Assembly (NCBI GenBank): GCA_030696775.1
Contig: JAUYRN010000032.1
Location: 17,973 to 81,972, forward strand
DNA: 64,000 bases
Reading direction: 5' to 3'
Source: Sulfuricurvum sp.
GTDB taxonomy: Bacteria > Campylobacterota > Campylobacteria > Campylobacterales > Sulfurimonadaceae
This document shows positions 1 through 7,439 of the stretch, one piece after another (the stretch's first letter is position 1; every line of letters begins with the position of its first letter). Under the pieces are notes generated by a model. It was not told where the DNA came from, ran no database searches, and saw only the letters and a list, made by a program, of their open reading frames with translations. The position numbers and the translations under genes were made by a program.

Positions 1-1017
1 TTTAAAATTATTGCAAAAGTTGGCTTTTTATATTTGATGTTCTTGGCGGGAATGGAAGTCAATCTTAAAGAGTTTGGATTTGCAAAATCATCTCTCTTGC
101 GCCGAACTATCATCTATTTTGCGATGCTGTACGGGTGCTCACTGGCTTTATTCTTATATTTTGATTTGAGTGCTGTTTATTTGGTTACTTTTCCGATTTT
201 TTCACTGGGTATGTTGATGGCATTGGTCAAAGAATACGGTAAAAACCAGCCATGGCTTGCATTGGCACTCAATATTGGAATTATCGGTGAACTTGTGAGT
301 ATTATGGCACTTACGATACTTAGTGGGGGGCTTGAATACGGATATAACCGTGAATTTGCTTTTACGCTAGGGGGGTTGTTTGCATTTATGATCGGATTTG
401 TCCTTTTCTTCAAGGGGATTAGAATCCTTTTTTGGTGGTACCCAGGGCTTAAAACATTGATTATGCCTCATGATGATGGAAAAGATCAGGATGTACGTTT
501 TTCCATGTCGCTTATGTTTATGATGGTTGCTGTGATGCTTTATCTTAAAATCGATGTGGTTTTAGGGGCTTTCTTGGCAGGGACTTTTGTTGCAACCTAT
601 TTTAAGCATAAAAAAGAACTTCCTGAAAAGCTTTCTTCTTTTGGTTTTGGATTTTTAGTTCCGATCTTTTTTATACACGTTGGATCAACGTTGGCGCTTG
701 AGGCATTTACTGATACTAACATTTTGATGGCAGCATTATTTATTGCCAGTGCTATTATCGGTATTCGATTGTTGAGTTCTTTCGTCGCATACAGTGGCTA
801 CTTAGGACTTAAAAATACAATACTTTTTTCACTAAGCGACTCAATGCCGTTAACGTTTACCGTAGCGATTGCTACACTGGGATACAGCGCGCATGCTATT
901 TCTCATGAAGAATACAATGCTTTTATTGTTGCGAGTATGGGAAGCGGTATTTTTCTGATGATTCTTATCAAAATTCTTTACAATTTTTTCTATCCAGATA
1001 ATGAGAAAAAATCATAA
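1..1017 (+). CDS. Cation:proton antiporter (CPA2/Kef-like), 5' end outside window
   Basis: This is the C-terminal 338 codons of a polytopic membrane protein; the frame is open from the first base, so the start lies upstream. It resembles monovalent cation:proton antiporters of the CPA2 (KefB/GerN-like) family, which exchange Na+ or K+ for H+ across the inner membrane. Visible features are about ten hydrophobic segments, a FLAGMEVNL stretch near the window start (family pattern FxxGLE), a VLGAFLAGTF segment and a GFGFLVPIFFIHVG segment typical of the second half of the fold. No cytoplasmic TrkA-N domain follows; the protein ends in a short charged tail. The next gene, motA, is 86 bases away. 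Family assignment is good; the ion transported cannot be read from the sequence. Confidence 0.8.
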   Translation, partial: FKIIAKVGFLYLMFLAGMEVNLKEFGFAKSSLLRRTIIYFAMLYGCSLALFLYFDLSAVYLVTFPIFSLGMLMALVKEYGKNQPWLALALNIGIIGELVSIMALTILSGGLEYGYNREFAFTLGGLFAFMIGFVLFFKGIRILFWWYPGLKTLIMPHDDGKDQDVRFSMSLMFMMVAVMLYLKIDVVLGAFLAGTFVATYFKHKKELPEKLSSFGFGFLVPIFFIHVGSTLALEAFTDTNILMAALFIASAIIGIRLLSSFVAYSGYLGLKNTILFSLSDSMPLTFTVAIATLGYSAHAISHEEYNAFIVASMGSGIFLMILIKILYNFFYPDNEKKS

Positions 1018-1103
1018 TTTTCAGCAAAAAAAAGGTACAATCGACCAGTTATGAGTTATAAAGAAAATTAAAAATAAATCAGTCTAGTGGAGAAGGAGTT
1101 TAT

Positions 1104-1874
1104 GTGGATTTAACGGTTATTTTAGGTCTGGTAATTGCGGTCTCCGCTATTAGTATAGGTGATATTATCGACGGTGGAAATCCTCTTCACATTATCCATA
1201 TAGCGTCTCTTATCGTTATTTTTCCCACTACTATGGCAGCAGCAGCAGTCGCAACAGACGGAGAATTTGTAAAAGGTGCTTTCAAAAACCTTGGTATGGT
1301 GTTTAAAAAATCTCCAGTTAATCTCGAAGAACGTATTAAAGAGATTGTCGATTTAGCGCTTATGGCTCGTCGTGATGGATTGTTGTCATTGGAAAAAAGA
1401 GTGGCTGAGCTCGATAATGAGTTTTTAAAACAAGGCTTAAGTATGGCGGTTGATGGGAATGAAATCGACACCATCGAAGCAACACTTGAAGCGGTTATCG
1501 AAGAGACTGAGCACTATTATCATGGATGTGGGCACTATTGGATTCTTGCAGGAGAGACTTCACCTGTTATGGGACTTATTGGAGCAGTTCTAGGTCTGAT
1601 CCTTGCACTCCAAAAGCTTGACAATCCAGCTGAAATGGCACAGGGTATTGCAGGAGCGTTTACAGCAACGGTAACTGGTATTTTTTCATCTTACGTTCTG
1701 CTGGGGCCATGGGGGCGAAAGATGATTGCAAAATCACACCATATTGTCAAAGAACAAAAAGTAATGCTTGAAGGAATTATTGGAATTGTTCATGGTGATA
1801 ATCCTAGAACACTTGAAGCTAAATTACTTAACTATCTCTCCCCTGCGGAAGAGAAGCACAGTCAATTCACGTAA
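1104..1874 (+). CDS. motA: Flagellar motor stator protein MotA
   Basis: Inner-membrane stator subunit that, with MotB, conducts protons to power the flagellum. The 256-residue product has the family layout: two N-terminal membrane segments, a charged cytoplasmic loop (about residues 70-150) that contacts FliG, and two C-terminal membrane segments with the GETSPVMGLIGAVLG and AFTATVTGIFSSY stretches. I chose the GTG at 1104 because a strong AGAAGGAG ribosome binding site lies at 1091-1098, while the ATG two bases upstream reads into a stop after three codons. motB follows after 12 bases, so the two are co-transcribed. A candidate -10 element TACAAT lies around 1036-1041. Assignment is firm. 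Confidence 0.95.
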   Translation: MDLTVILGLVIAVSAISIGDIIDGGNPLHIIHIASLIVIFPTTMAAAAVATDGEFVKGAFKNLGMVFKKSPVNLEERIKEIVDLALMARRDGLLSLEKRVAELDNEFLKQGLSMAVDGNEIDTIEATLEAVIEETEHYYHGCGHYWILAGETSPVMGLIGAVLGLILALQKLDNPAEMAQGIAGAFTATVTGIFSSYVLLGPWGRKMIAKSHHIVKEQKVMLEGIIGIVHGDNPRTLEAKLLNYLSPAEEKHSQFT

Positions 1875-1886
1875 TGAGACGTTAAA

Positions 1887-2723
1887 ATGGGAAAAAAGAA
1901 AGCAAAAGCATGTCCTCAATGTGAAGTATGTGAAAAATGGGCAGTACCGACGGCAGACTTTTTTAGTCTTCTCTTGGCACTTTTTATTGCTTTGTATGCT
2001 TTAGCATCGGTCAATAAAGAAAAAATGCGTGCCGTTAAAGAAGAGTTTGTAAAAATTTATGATTATGCTCCTGCACCGCAAGAGATTAGCCCTGTACTTC
2101 CTATGGACCCTGCCACACCTGAAAAGCCATCCGAGCAAAGCAGTGGTAAAATGCCGGTTGCAGACGGTGGCGCAGTATTGGAAAATAATCCAATTCAAAG
2201 TGAAGGTAAGACTGAAGCCACCAGCACGGAAGATGAGCAGATGCAAAATGTTTCGGTGGGTGAGGGCGCATTAGATCAGAGTATGGATGGAACATTACTT
2301 AAACTACCGGCAACCATACCCTTCAGAGGTTCGAATGCAACGCTAGACGATGAAGAGATGCATCGTTTTGTTAAAAGAGTAGCCGATATTATCAAAACAC
2401 TTCCTCCCACTGTTGAAATTTCGGTTCGGGGCTATACCGACAATCAAGCTCTTCCTAAAGGTTCTGCGTATAGAGATAACTTGGACTTATCCAGTGCTCG
2501 TGCAGCAACAGTAGTAAGAGAATTGATTAAAAATGGTGTAAGTTCTGAACGAATTTCAAGTGCAGGATTTGGAGCAGCAAAACCACTCGCGACTAATAAC
2601 AGCGAAGTTAATCGAGCTAAAAATAGACGAGTTGAGTTTTATATGTTTGTGTCTAATGATAAAAAACTTGATCAAGGAACACAAAAAAGCGTTTTAGATT
2701 CGTTGGCAAAACTCCCTAAGTAA
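1887..2723 (+). CDS. motB: Flagellar motor stator protein MotB
   Basis: Stator subunit that anchors the MotA/MotB complex to peptidoglycan and carries the proton-accepting aspartate. Residues 19-42 form the single membrane helix, with PTADFFSLLLALFIALYA containing the expected Asp (D24). A variable periplasmic linker (about 55-130) leads to an OmpA-like peptidoglycan-binding domain (about 140-265; motifs VRGYTDN, SSARAATVV and NRAKNRRVEF). The N-terminus carries a CPQCEVCEKW cluster of three cysteines, a feature I associate with campylobacterotal MotB. The stop codon abuts that of the convergent cyclophilin gene, and both lie in a shared palindrome. Confidence 0.95.
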   Translation: MGKKKAKACPQCEVCEKWAVPTADFFSLLLALFIALYALASVNKEKMRAVKEEFVKIYDYAPAPQEISPVLPMDPATPEKPSEQSSGKMPVADGGAVLENNPIQSEGKTEATSTEDEQMQNVSVGEGALDQSMDGTLLKLPATIPFRGSNATLDDEEMHRFVKRVADIIKTLPPTVEISVRGYTDNQALPKGSAYRDNLDLSSARAATVVRELIKNGVSSERISSAGFGAAKPLATNNSEVNRAKNRRVEFYMFVSNDKKLDQGTQKSVLDSLAKLPK

Positions 2724-2730
2724 TTAGGGA
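2713..2730. terminator. Palindrome holding both stop codons of convergent motB and cyclophilin genes
   Basis: A perfect 7-bp inverted repeat, TCCCTAA at 2713-2719 and TTAGGGA at 2724-2730, is separated by four bases. The motB stop TAA is 2721-2723 and the stop of the opposite gene is the complement of 2724-2726, so there is no intergenic space. It may act as a compact bidirectional terminator, but no clear U-tract follows on either strand, so termination is inferred from position only. Confidence 0.45.
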
Positions 2731-3254
2731 AGCAATGTGGCTTTGATTATTTTTTGTGTTTGAATTGGTCGATCACCATTTTGTTGACCATTGGTTTGAA
2801 CGTTATTGAGCTTGTTTAAGGTATCGGATCCTTTAACGACTTTACCAAAAATAGTGTGGTAGCCATTAAGCCATGGAGTGGGTGCTGTTGTGATAAAAAA
2901 CTGACTTCCATTTGTTCGAGGTCCAGCATTAGCCATCGCTAAGACTCCAGCTTGATTAAAGACTACGCCTGATTTGAATTCATCTTTAAACGGTTTCTTC
3001 CAGATTGATTCTCCGCCTGCACCGGTCCCAGTAGGATCACCACCTTGAACCATGAAATTTTTGATAATACGGTGAAAGGTTAAACCATTATAATAACCAT
3101 TTTTTACGTGTGTTGTGAAGTTTTCAACTGCAAGAGGAGCAACATCTTCATAGAGTTCAAGAGTTAAATCACCTTGAGTTGTTTGAAGTAAGACTGTTGG
3201 ATGAGCAGCGAGTGCAAAGCTATAAGATAGCAACAAGGAGAGTAAGAGACGCAT
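2724..3254 (-). CDS. Secreted cyclophilin-type peptidyl-prolyl cis-trans isomerase
   Basis: Catalyses cis-trans isomerisation of prolyl bonds, probably in the periplasm. The 176-residue product begins with a typical signal peptide (hydrophobic residues 2-17, Ala-rich end) followed by one cyclophilin domain: FHRIIKNFMVQGGD contains the catalytic Arg and the FxxxMQGGD-like core, and NGSQFFITT and LNGYHTIFGKV are the other hallmark blocks. It is the small bacterial PpiA/PpiB type with no extra domains. It converges exactly on motB and lies 22 bases from the neighbouring helicase-like gene on the same strand. Family certain, symbol left open. Confidence 0.92.
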   Translation of the reverse strand: MRLLLSLLLSYSFALAAHPTVLLQTTQGDLTLELYEDVAPLAVENFTTHVKNGYYNGLTFHRIIKNFMVQGGDPTGTGAGGESIWKKPFKDEFKSGVVFNQAGVLAMANAGPRTNGSQFFITTAPTPWLNGYHTIFGKVVKGSDTLNKLNNVQTNGQQNGDRPIQTQKIIKATLLP

Positions 3255-3276
3255 GGTTATTCCTTTTAGATGATGT

Positions 3277-4758
3277 TTAAGATAACGAGTGAAGATCTTC
3301 AGAAATTATAGTGACGCTCTCTGATGCTCGGCTTAATGCAAGAGGGTAGAGAAGGTTATTTGGATCGAGATTGATGAGATAGCAATGGGAAACACTAAAA
3401 GAACTGATAAATTCTAAGGTGGATAGGGTGATAAATTCAAGGCTTTTGTATTGTAAGCTAAACGATGTGTTGAGTATACGTGACTCGAGATGCAAATATT
3501 CATCGATAGCATTTTTATATTCATCTAAAAGTTCCTCATTGGGAAGAATAATCATAACAGGAGAAGTAGAAAGAAGGTCCAAGTTGTTCCGTAATCCTGA
3601 CAGGAGGGTATAGAGTGCTCCTTTGGTATGAGAAAAATGTACGAAGTGTATAGAAGGATTTCGATAGATGTGCGTTAGTGTTTGTTGAGAGGTATTTTCT
3701 TCGAGTATAGAACCGCTTAGAATAATAAATTTTCCTATCAAGCTTGCAGTATTATCAAGAAAAGGGGTAATGTCCAGCAGTTGTATATCATCACACACAA
3801 TATGAGTCATGTCACTTGGAAACTCGTTGGTATCAATAGGAGCATAGAGTTGGCTAGGACTTAAAAACTGAATTCGTGTAAAATCAAGGTGCACAACGGC
3901 AAAATCAGCCAAGGTAATGAGCTCTTGACGAAGTGTTTCACCGTTAAGGAGCGTGGGGGTAATAATCATAATTTTAGCATTGGAATCTTCAAGAAGGATT
4001 TGAAGTATTTTTCGGACAAGAACTGTACTTTTACCACTAGCACATGCGCCTCTAAGCATAAGAGGAGTTTGAGGAAGAGGTGAGTCTAGAAATATTTGCT
4101 GATCATTGTCTAGAAAGGCTCCAAAAGGCTCTGTAGCTGTTGGAAGCAGTAGGGCGTGTGCTCGAAGCGATCCGATTACCTTTAACTCTGAATAGGGTAT
4201 TTCTTGATAGCTTCCCAGTGACATAAGTTTATTTTGAATACTTTGAATATTATCATCACAAAACAGTAACCTTTCCTTCGGCAACAGTTTGTGAAAAGAG
4301 GGATCAAGGGCATCAAATTCCGCTTCACTAAGATATTCCATCCAAAAAAATCGTTCAATTTTGGTGGAATCAAAAGATAAGACATCTTCAAGTTTTTGAT
4401 GGAGTATTTTTTCAGTTGCTTCAAGGCGTGTAGTGGATGTCTTTTTACTTTTTCGTGAAGAACGTTCAACGCTTGCACCTTTTAAATCTACGTTTTTCCA
4501 TGATATTTTTTCGCCTAGATAAAGACCATAATGAGGTAGAAAAATTAATAAATCAATGAAAAATGAAGTGTTGTGATGAAAGAGCGTGAAATCTTTAAGA
4601 AGTATTCCATTCGCTTCAAGGATGGAATACTCAAGCGCTTTTTGTGACTCTATTTGTTTTTCTTGTTCAAGTACATTACTATCAACATTAGTTTTAGCAG
4701 ATTTTGATGGAAAGAGATGGGATAAAAATGAAAACAACACGATAGTAATCCTCTCCAA
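3277..4758 (-). CDS. NERD-like / superfamily-1 helicase-like protein of unknown role
   Basis: A 493-residue protein that I do not recognise as a named gene. Residues about 45-95 resemble a NERD nuclease-related domain (hydrophobic strands, then FLPHYGLYLGEKISW where the family has an ExK motif), but the acidic residues are poorly kept. Residues 237-244 are a Walker A P-loop (GACASGKS), 319-326 a Walker B-like HIVCDDIQ, and LALSRASESVTII near the C-terminus resembles UvrD/Rep motif VI. Together this suggests a reduced SF1 nucleic-acid ATPase. Length is well below that of full UvrD-type enzymes (about 700), so the 1B/2B insert domains are probably missing. The N-terminus is hydrophobic and might be a membrane anchor. 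Helicase activity is not established. Confidence 0.55.
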   Translation of the reverse strand: MERITIVLFSFLSHLFPSKSAKTNVDSNVLEQEKQIESQKALEYSILEANGILLKDFTLFHHNTSFFIDLLIFLPHYGLYLGEKISWKNVDLKGASVERSSRKSKKTSTTRLEATEKILHQKLEDVLSFDSTKIERFFWMEYLSEAEFDALDPSFHKLLPKERLLFCDDNIQSIQNKLMSLGSYQEIPYSELKVIGSLRAHALLLPTATEPFGAFLDNDQQIFLDSPLPQTPLMLRGACASGKSTVLVRKILQILLEDSNAKIMIITPTLLNGETLRQELITLADFAVVHLDFTRIQFLSPSQLYAPIDTNEFPSDMTHIVCDDIQLLDITPFLDNTASLIGKFIILSGSILEENTSQQTLTHIYRNPSIHFVHFSHTKGALYTLLSGLRNNLDLLSTSPVMIILPNEELLDEYKNAIDEYLHLESRILNTSFSLQYKSLEFITLSTLEFISSFSVSHCYLINLDPNNLLYPLALSRASESVTIISEDLHSLS

Positions 4759-4823
4759 CGATGAATGATAAGGTGATAATTATAACGTATTAAGTGACTA
4801 AATAAGAGAAATATATAAGTAAG

Positions 4824-4844
4824 CTTCGAGGAGGATCCTCGAAG
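4824..4844 (-). terminator. Hairpin after the HU gene
   Basis: A perfect 9-bp stem (CTTCGAGGA / TCCTCGAAG) with a 3-base loop begins 11 bases after the HU stop codon. A T-rich stretch follows on the minus strand without a pure U-run. Position and stability support a transcription terminator for the HU gene. Confidence 0.7.
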
Positions 4845-4855
4845 AATAGGAAGAA

Positions 4856-5140
4856 TTATTTTGCAGCTGCAACAGAATCTTTAAGACTTTTGCCTGGTTT
4901 AAATTTAGGAACCATTTTATCTGCAGTACTGTAAGTTTTATCAGTACCTGGTACTTTACCGCTTTTACCTTTTTGAAGTGATGCAGCAAAGCTACCGAAG
5001 CCTACCAATGAAACTTCTTCTTTAGCAACAAGAGCTGTTGTAACTGCTTCAGTGAATGCTTTGATTGCTGTTTCAGCTTCTACTTTAGTTTTGTAACTAC
5101 CACTTTTTTGTACCAACTCAACGAATTGCGCTTTATTCAT
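4856..5140 (-). CDS. hup: HU family nucleoid DNA-binding protein
   Basis: Small basic histone-like protein that bends and compacts DNA as a dimer. The 94-residue product covers the full HU fold: N-terminal helices starting MNKAQFVELVQ, the VSLVGFGSF strand, and a conserved C-terminal end with PKFKPGKSLKD. The DNA-grasping arm is Lys-rich, with KSGKVPGT in place of the more usual RxGRNPxTG. AAAGGAAT just upstream of the ATG is a good ribosome binding site, and a strong hairpin follows the gene. It is transcribed alone. Confidence 0.93.
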   Translation of the reverse strand: MNKAQFVELVQKSGSYKTKVEAETAIKAFTEAVTTALVAKEEVSLVGFGSFAASLQKGKSGKVPGTDKTYSTADKMVPKFKPGKSLKDSVAAAK

Positions 5141-5246
5141 TTAATTCCTTTAAGGTAAAGATTTATGAAATTCACTAAAACTTCCTGATTTACGAGAAAA
5201 AAGAGAGTCCTGCGTTTCCGACGGAAATACTTTAATATCTCTTAGC

Positions 5247-5492
5247 TTAAATTTTTCTTGTTTTTTCTATTTTTTGTGAATTCTTTTGTAAAAATGTGTT
5301 TTTTAGAGTGGTTTTAATCTTTTCATGGAGTAATATTTGAATTTTAAAGGCCTTCACACGGCTTTTTAGATGCAAAATAAAGTACGTATGATAATGAGAT
5401 AATTTATATTTAAAGATAAAGGGCTGAGTCGAGGATATGGATAAAAAAACATCATCTAAACCGTGGCGTTCTTGTTCGCTTAAAGTACTCAT
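5247..5492 (-). CDS. Small conserved-looking hypothetical protein coupled to HTH gene
   Basis: An 81-residue basic protein with no recognised domain. It starts with MSTLSEQERHGLDDVFLSIS and then becomes rich in Lys, Leu and aromatic residues with a very basic end. Its ATG overlaps the stop of the upstream HTH gene (ATGA), which argues that it is real and made together with that regulator. I have an unverified impression that small proteins with an LSxxExxGLDDVF start occur in other Campylobacterota. It could be a partner or target of the HTH protein. Function unknown. Confidence 0.6.
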   Translation of the reverse strand: MSTLSEQERHGLDDVFLSISSTQPFIFKYKLSHYHTYFILHLKSRVKAFKIQILLHEKIKTTLKNTFLQKNSQKIEKTRKI

Positions 5493-5734
5493 GACTTTTT
5501 TCCTAATTTATTGATTTTACGGACTACACGTATGATCTCATCATCTTCAAGCATTCCAAGCATGTCTAAAATCGCTTTGGCGGCTTGAGGCTTTGCATTT
5601 CCAAGGCGCCAATCTTGATAGGAACGCATAGAAATTCCTAGCCTTTGAGCCATTTCTTTTTGAGAAATTTTCTTCCCATTGTTTTGTGCTTCGACAGCGT
5701 TGTGAAGAAGATTAAAAAGGTCATTCATTTCCAT
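5489..5734 (-). CDS. Small XRE/Cro-type helix-turn-helix protein
   Basis: An 81-residue putative DNA-binding regulator. Residues about 22-55 (KISQKEMAQRLGISMRSYQDWRLGNAKP) form a lambda-repressor-like helix-turn-helix with the usual KEMAQRLGIS first helix. The C-terminal third (AAKAILDMLGMLEDDEIIRVVRKI) is helical and may dimerise. The downstream small gene overlaps it by ATGA. The setting resembles a small regulator-partner pair, but the partner is not a known toxin, so I do not call a toxin-antitoxin system. Confidence 0.75.
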   Translation of the reverse strand: MEMNDLFNLLHNAVEAQNNGKKISQKEMAQRLGISMRSYQDWRLGNAKPQAAKAILDMLGMLEDDEIIRVVRKINKLGKKS

Positions 5735-5988
5735 TACCCTATTGTAAACTTTATTTATTTAATTAAACATAAAAGTGTATAAAATAAACTAAAAAACTTG
5801 CTTTTAAAACATTAAGACAAATAAAAAGACATTTTTATTATCGGTTATATACAAAAATAATTTAATTATCTTCATATAATAATATAAAATATACAGAATA
5901 ACGTATAGTTTTTTTAAATAATTAGGGCATTATCCCGTGCAAGCACGAGAATGAGAAAATGATGAAAAAATAAAGAAGGAAAAAAAGG
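5735..5988. other. AT-rich intergenic stretch
   Basis: These 254 bases are extremely AT-rich and carry no credible gene. They hold the upstream region of the HTH gene (minus strand) and, near 5936-5947, the small inverted repeat CGTGC-AA-GCACG, which may be the transcription end of the coiled-coil HTH gene at 5989. Confidence 0.5.
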
Positions 5989-6645
5989 TTAGAGAAGGTC
6001 GGTATAGTCGTATTTTGAAAGATCGACGTAAAACTCGCCTTCTTTTTGAATAATACGTACATCGCTACCATATCGATCAGAAAAACGGCCTCGAACTGCC
6101 TTGCGCCCTTCACTTCCTATTCCAATAAATTTTAAATAACGCTTGAGTTCAATAAGACCGCTTGTGCTAAATGGAATTGTATTGGATACAGTAGCATCAA
6201 CATCGTGTACCGTACTGTTTTGTGAGAGCATAAGCTTAGTGCTTAATACTTCAAGTATATTTTTTAGCTGCTCATCCTTCGATGTGTAAATTTCTTCGAT
6301 TCGATTGCGTTCAGCGATAAGCATCTGCTCTTTATCATTTACAAGAGAGTCAATTTTTGCTTCAAGTTCTTTAACTTTGAGTTTGAGGTGATTATTTTCT
6401 TTTTGATAAAGGGCAATTATCATGCCAACGCTTGTTTTAGTTGTTGGGACGGATAGTGCGGCAGACGTATGTTGGGCAGATTGAATATCACGTTGTTTTT
6501 CTTCACTTAGCGCACTTTTTGGAACAATGATATAGGTTATTCCACCTTCGATAATATAGTTTAGTCGTTTAGACTTCAATTTATTATGGATCATCTCTTT
6601 GGACATTTTAAAAGTTTTGGCGTATTCATCGATGCTAAAACGCAT
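5989..6645 (-). CDS. Coiled-coil protein with N-terminal HTH-like region, unknown function
   Basis: A 218-residue protein. Residues 1-45 (FSIDEYAKTFKMSKEMIHNKLKS) look like a winged or MerR-like helix-turn-helix, followed by a short strand pair (NYIIEGGITYIIVPKSAL). Residues about 75-140 form a strong predicted coiled coil (ENNHLKLKVKELEAKIDSL and onward). The C-terminal 50 residues (FIGIGSEGRKAVRGRFSDRYGSDVRI) form a separate conserved-looking basic module ending in an acidic tail. It overlaps the upstream cyclase-like gene by 11 bases, so the two are translationally linked. It may be a DNA-binding dimer whose activity responds to that neighbour; this is inference. Confidence 0.6.
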   Translation of the reverse strand: MRFSIDEYAKTFKMSKEMIHNKLKSKRLNYIIEGGITYIIVPKSALSEEKQRDIQSAQHTSAALSVPTTKTSVGMIIALYQKENNHLKLKVKELEAKIDSLVNDKEQMLIAERNRIEEIYTSKDEQLKNILEVLSTKLMLSQNSTVHDVDATVSNTIPFSTSGLIELKRYLKFIGIGSEGRKAVRGRFSDRYGSDVRIIQKEGEFYVDLSKYDYTDLL

Positions 6646-7300
6646 TCATTCTCCTTTTTGGGGTAAGTAACCAATCAGATTTTGGTGGAGGAATAATTCC
6701 TCCTTGCCGCATCCAAATGAGGTAGCCACTGTGTTGTATGTTGTGTTTATCAGTAAACGTGTGAAGAGAACTATGTCTGAATTCACATTTTGTTAACAGC
6801 TCCGAAAAATCATTGTGATCTTCTAAAAATCCCTGTAAAGACTCATATGCAGTTTCAGAGATAAAAACAGTGCTGACAATCAGATTCTTTATCTCCACAT
6901 ATCGAGCGCATTCATTCAATCCATCCCCGACAAAATTGTCATGACCTAAAATGTCTTCAAAACGGTATACGTGTCCAGTATGAACTGCGACACGTAATCC
7001 TTGAAAATAAGGGTACTCACGAGCAATAAAATCGGAAAAATGGTTAAAAGATAAACCAAGTATGGAGCCAAATCCTCGCAGACTTGGATGTAGAATGCAA
7101 TAAAAACCGTCTCCTGTCGGAATAATTCCTTGCAACATTTTTTCCAATGGAATGCCTGAGTTTTTAAGCATTTTATTGATCATTTTCTTGTAGCTCTGAG
7201 AAATATAACTTATAAGTTCGAGCTGGTTAGGCATACTAAGAAGTGAAAAATCAATAATATCAACCAGAACAATATCAGTTTCGATGGGTCTTTTGTTCAT
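6635..7300 (-). CDS. Class III nucleotidyl-cyclase-like protein
   Basis: A single soluble domain of about 221 residues resembling the catalytic domain of class III adenylate/guanylate cyclases. Visible motifs in order are VLVDIIDFS (first metal-binding Asp), IIPTGDGFY (second metal Asp in a GDG turn), LRVAVHTGHV (core strand), and GDGLNECARY, which keeps the transition-state Asn and Arg at N-x3-R. The Lys that normally selects adenine is absent, so substrate is unclear. I prefer the ATG at 7300 over a TTG eight codons upstream, because homology begins just after it; the ribosome site is weak in both cases. It overlaps the coiled-coil HTH gene by 11 bases. It may be an active cyclase, a binder, or inactive. 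Confidence 0.6.
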   Translation of the reverse strand: MNKRPIETDIVLVDIIDFSLLSMPNQLELISYISQSYKKMINKMLKNSGIPLEKMLQGIIPTGDGFYCILHPSLRGFGSILGLSFNHFSDFIAREYPYFQGLRVAVHTGHVYRFEDILGHDNFVGDGLNECARYVEIKNLIVSTVFISETAYESLQGFLEDHNDFSELLTKCEFRHSSLHTFTDKHNIQHSGYLIWMRQGGIIPPPKSDWLLTPKRRMNAF

Positions 7301-7439
7301 TTGTGTGTGCTGTTTCCAAATCAATGAATATAGCGTCCATTTTATAGGAAACCACCTCTAAAATCCCTGAGATTGATTTTACTGTAGTAAAAATATGTTA
7401 ATATCCCTAAAATTTACACATTTAATGGATGGAGAAAGT

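Noticed and set aside
5489..5734. Type II toxin-antitoxin pair with 5247-5492
   Set aside because: The HTH protein could be an antitoxin, but the partner matches no toxin family I know; kept as a hypothetical pair.
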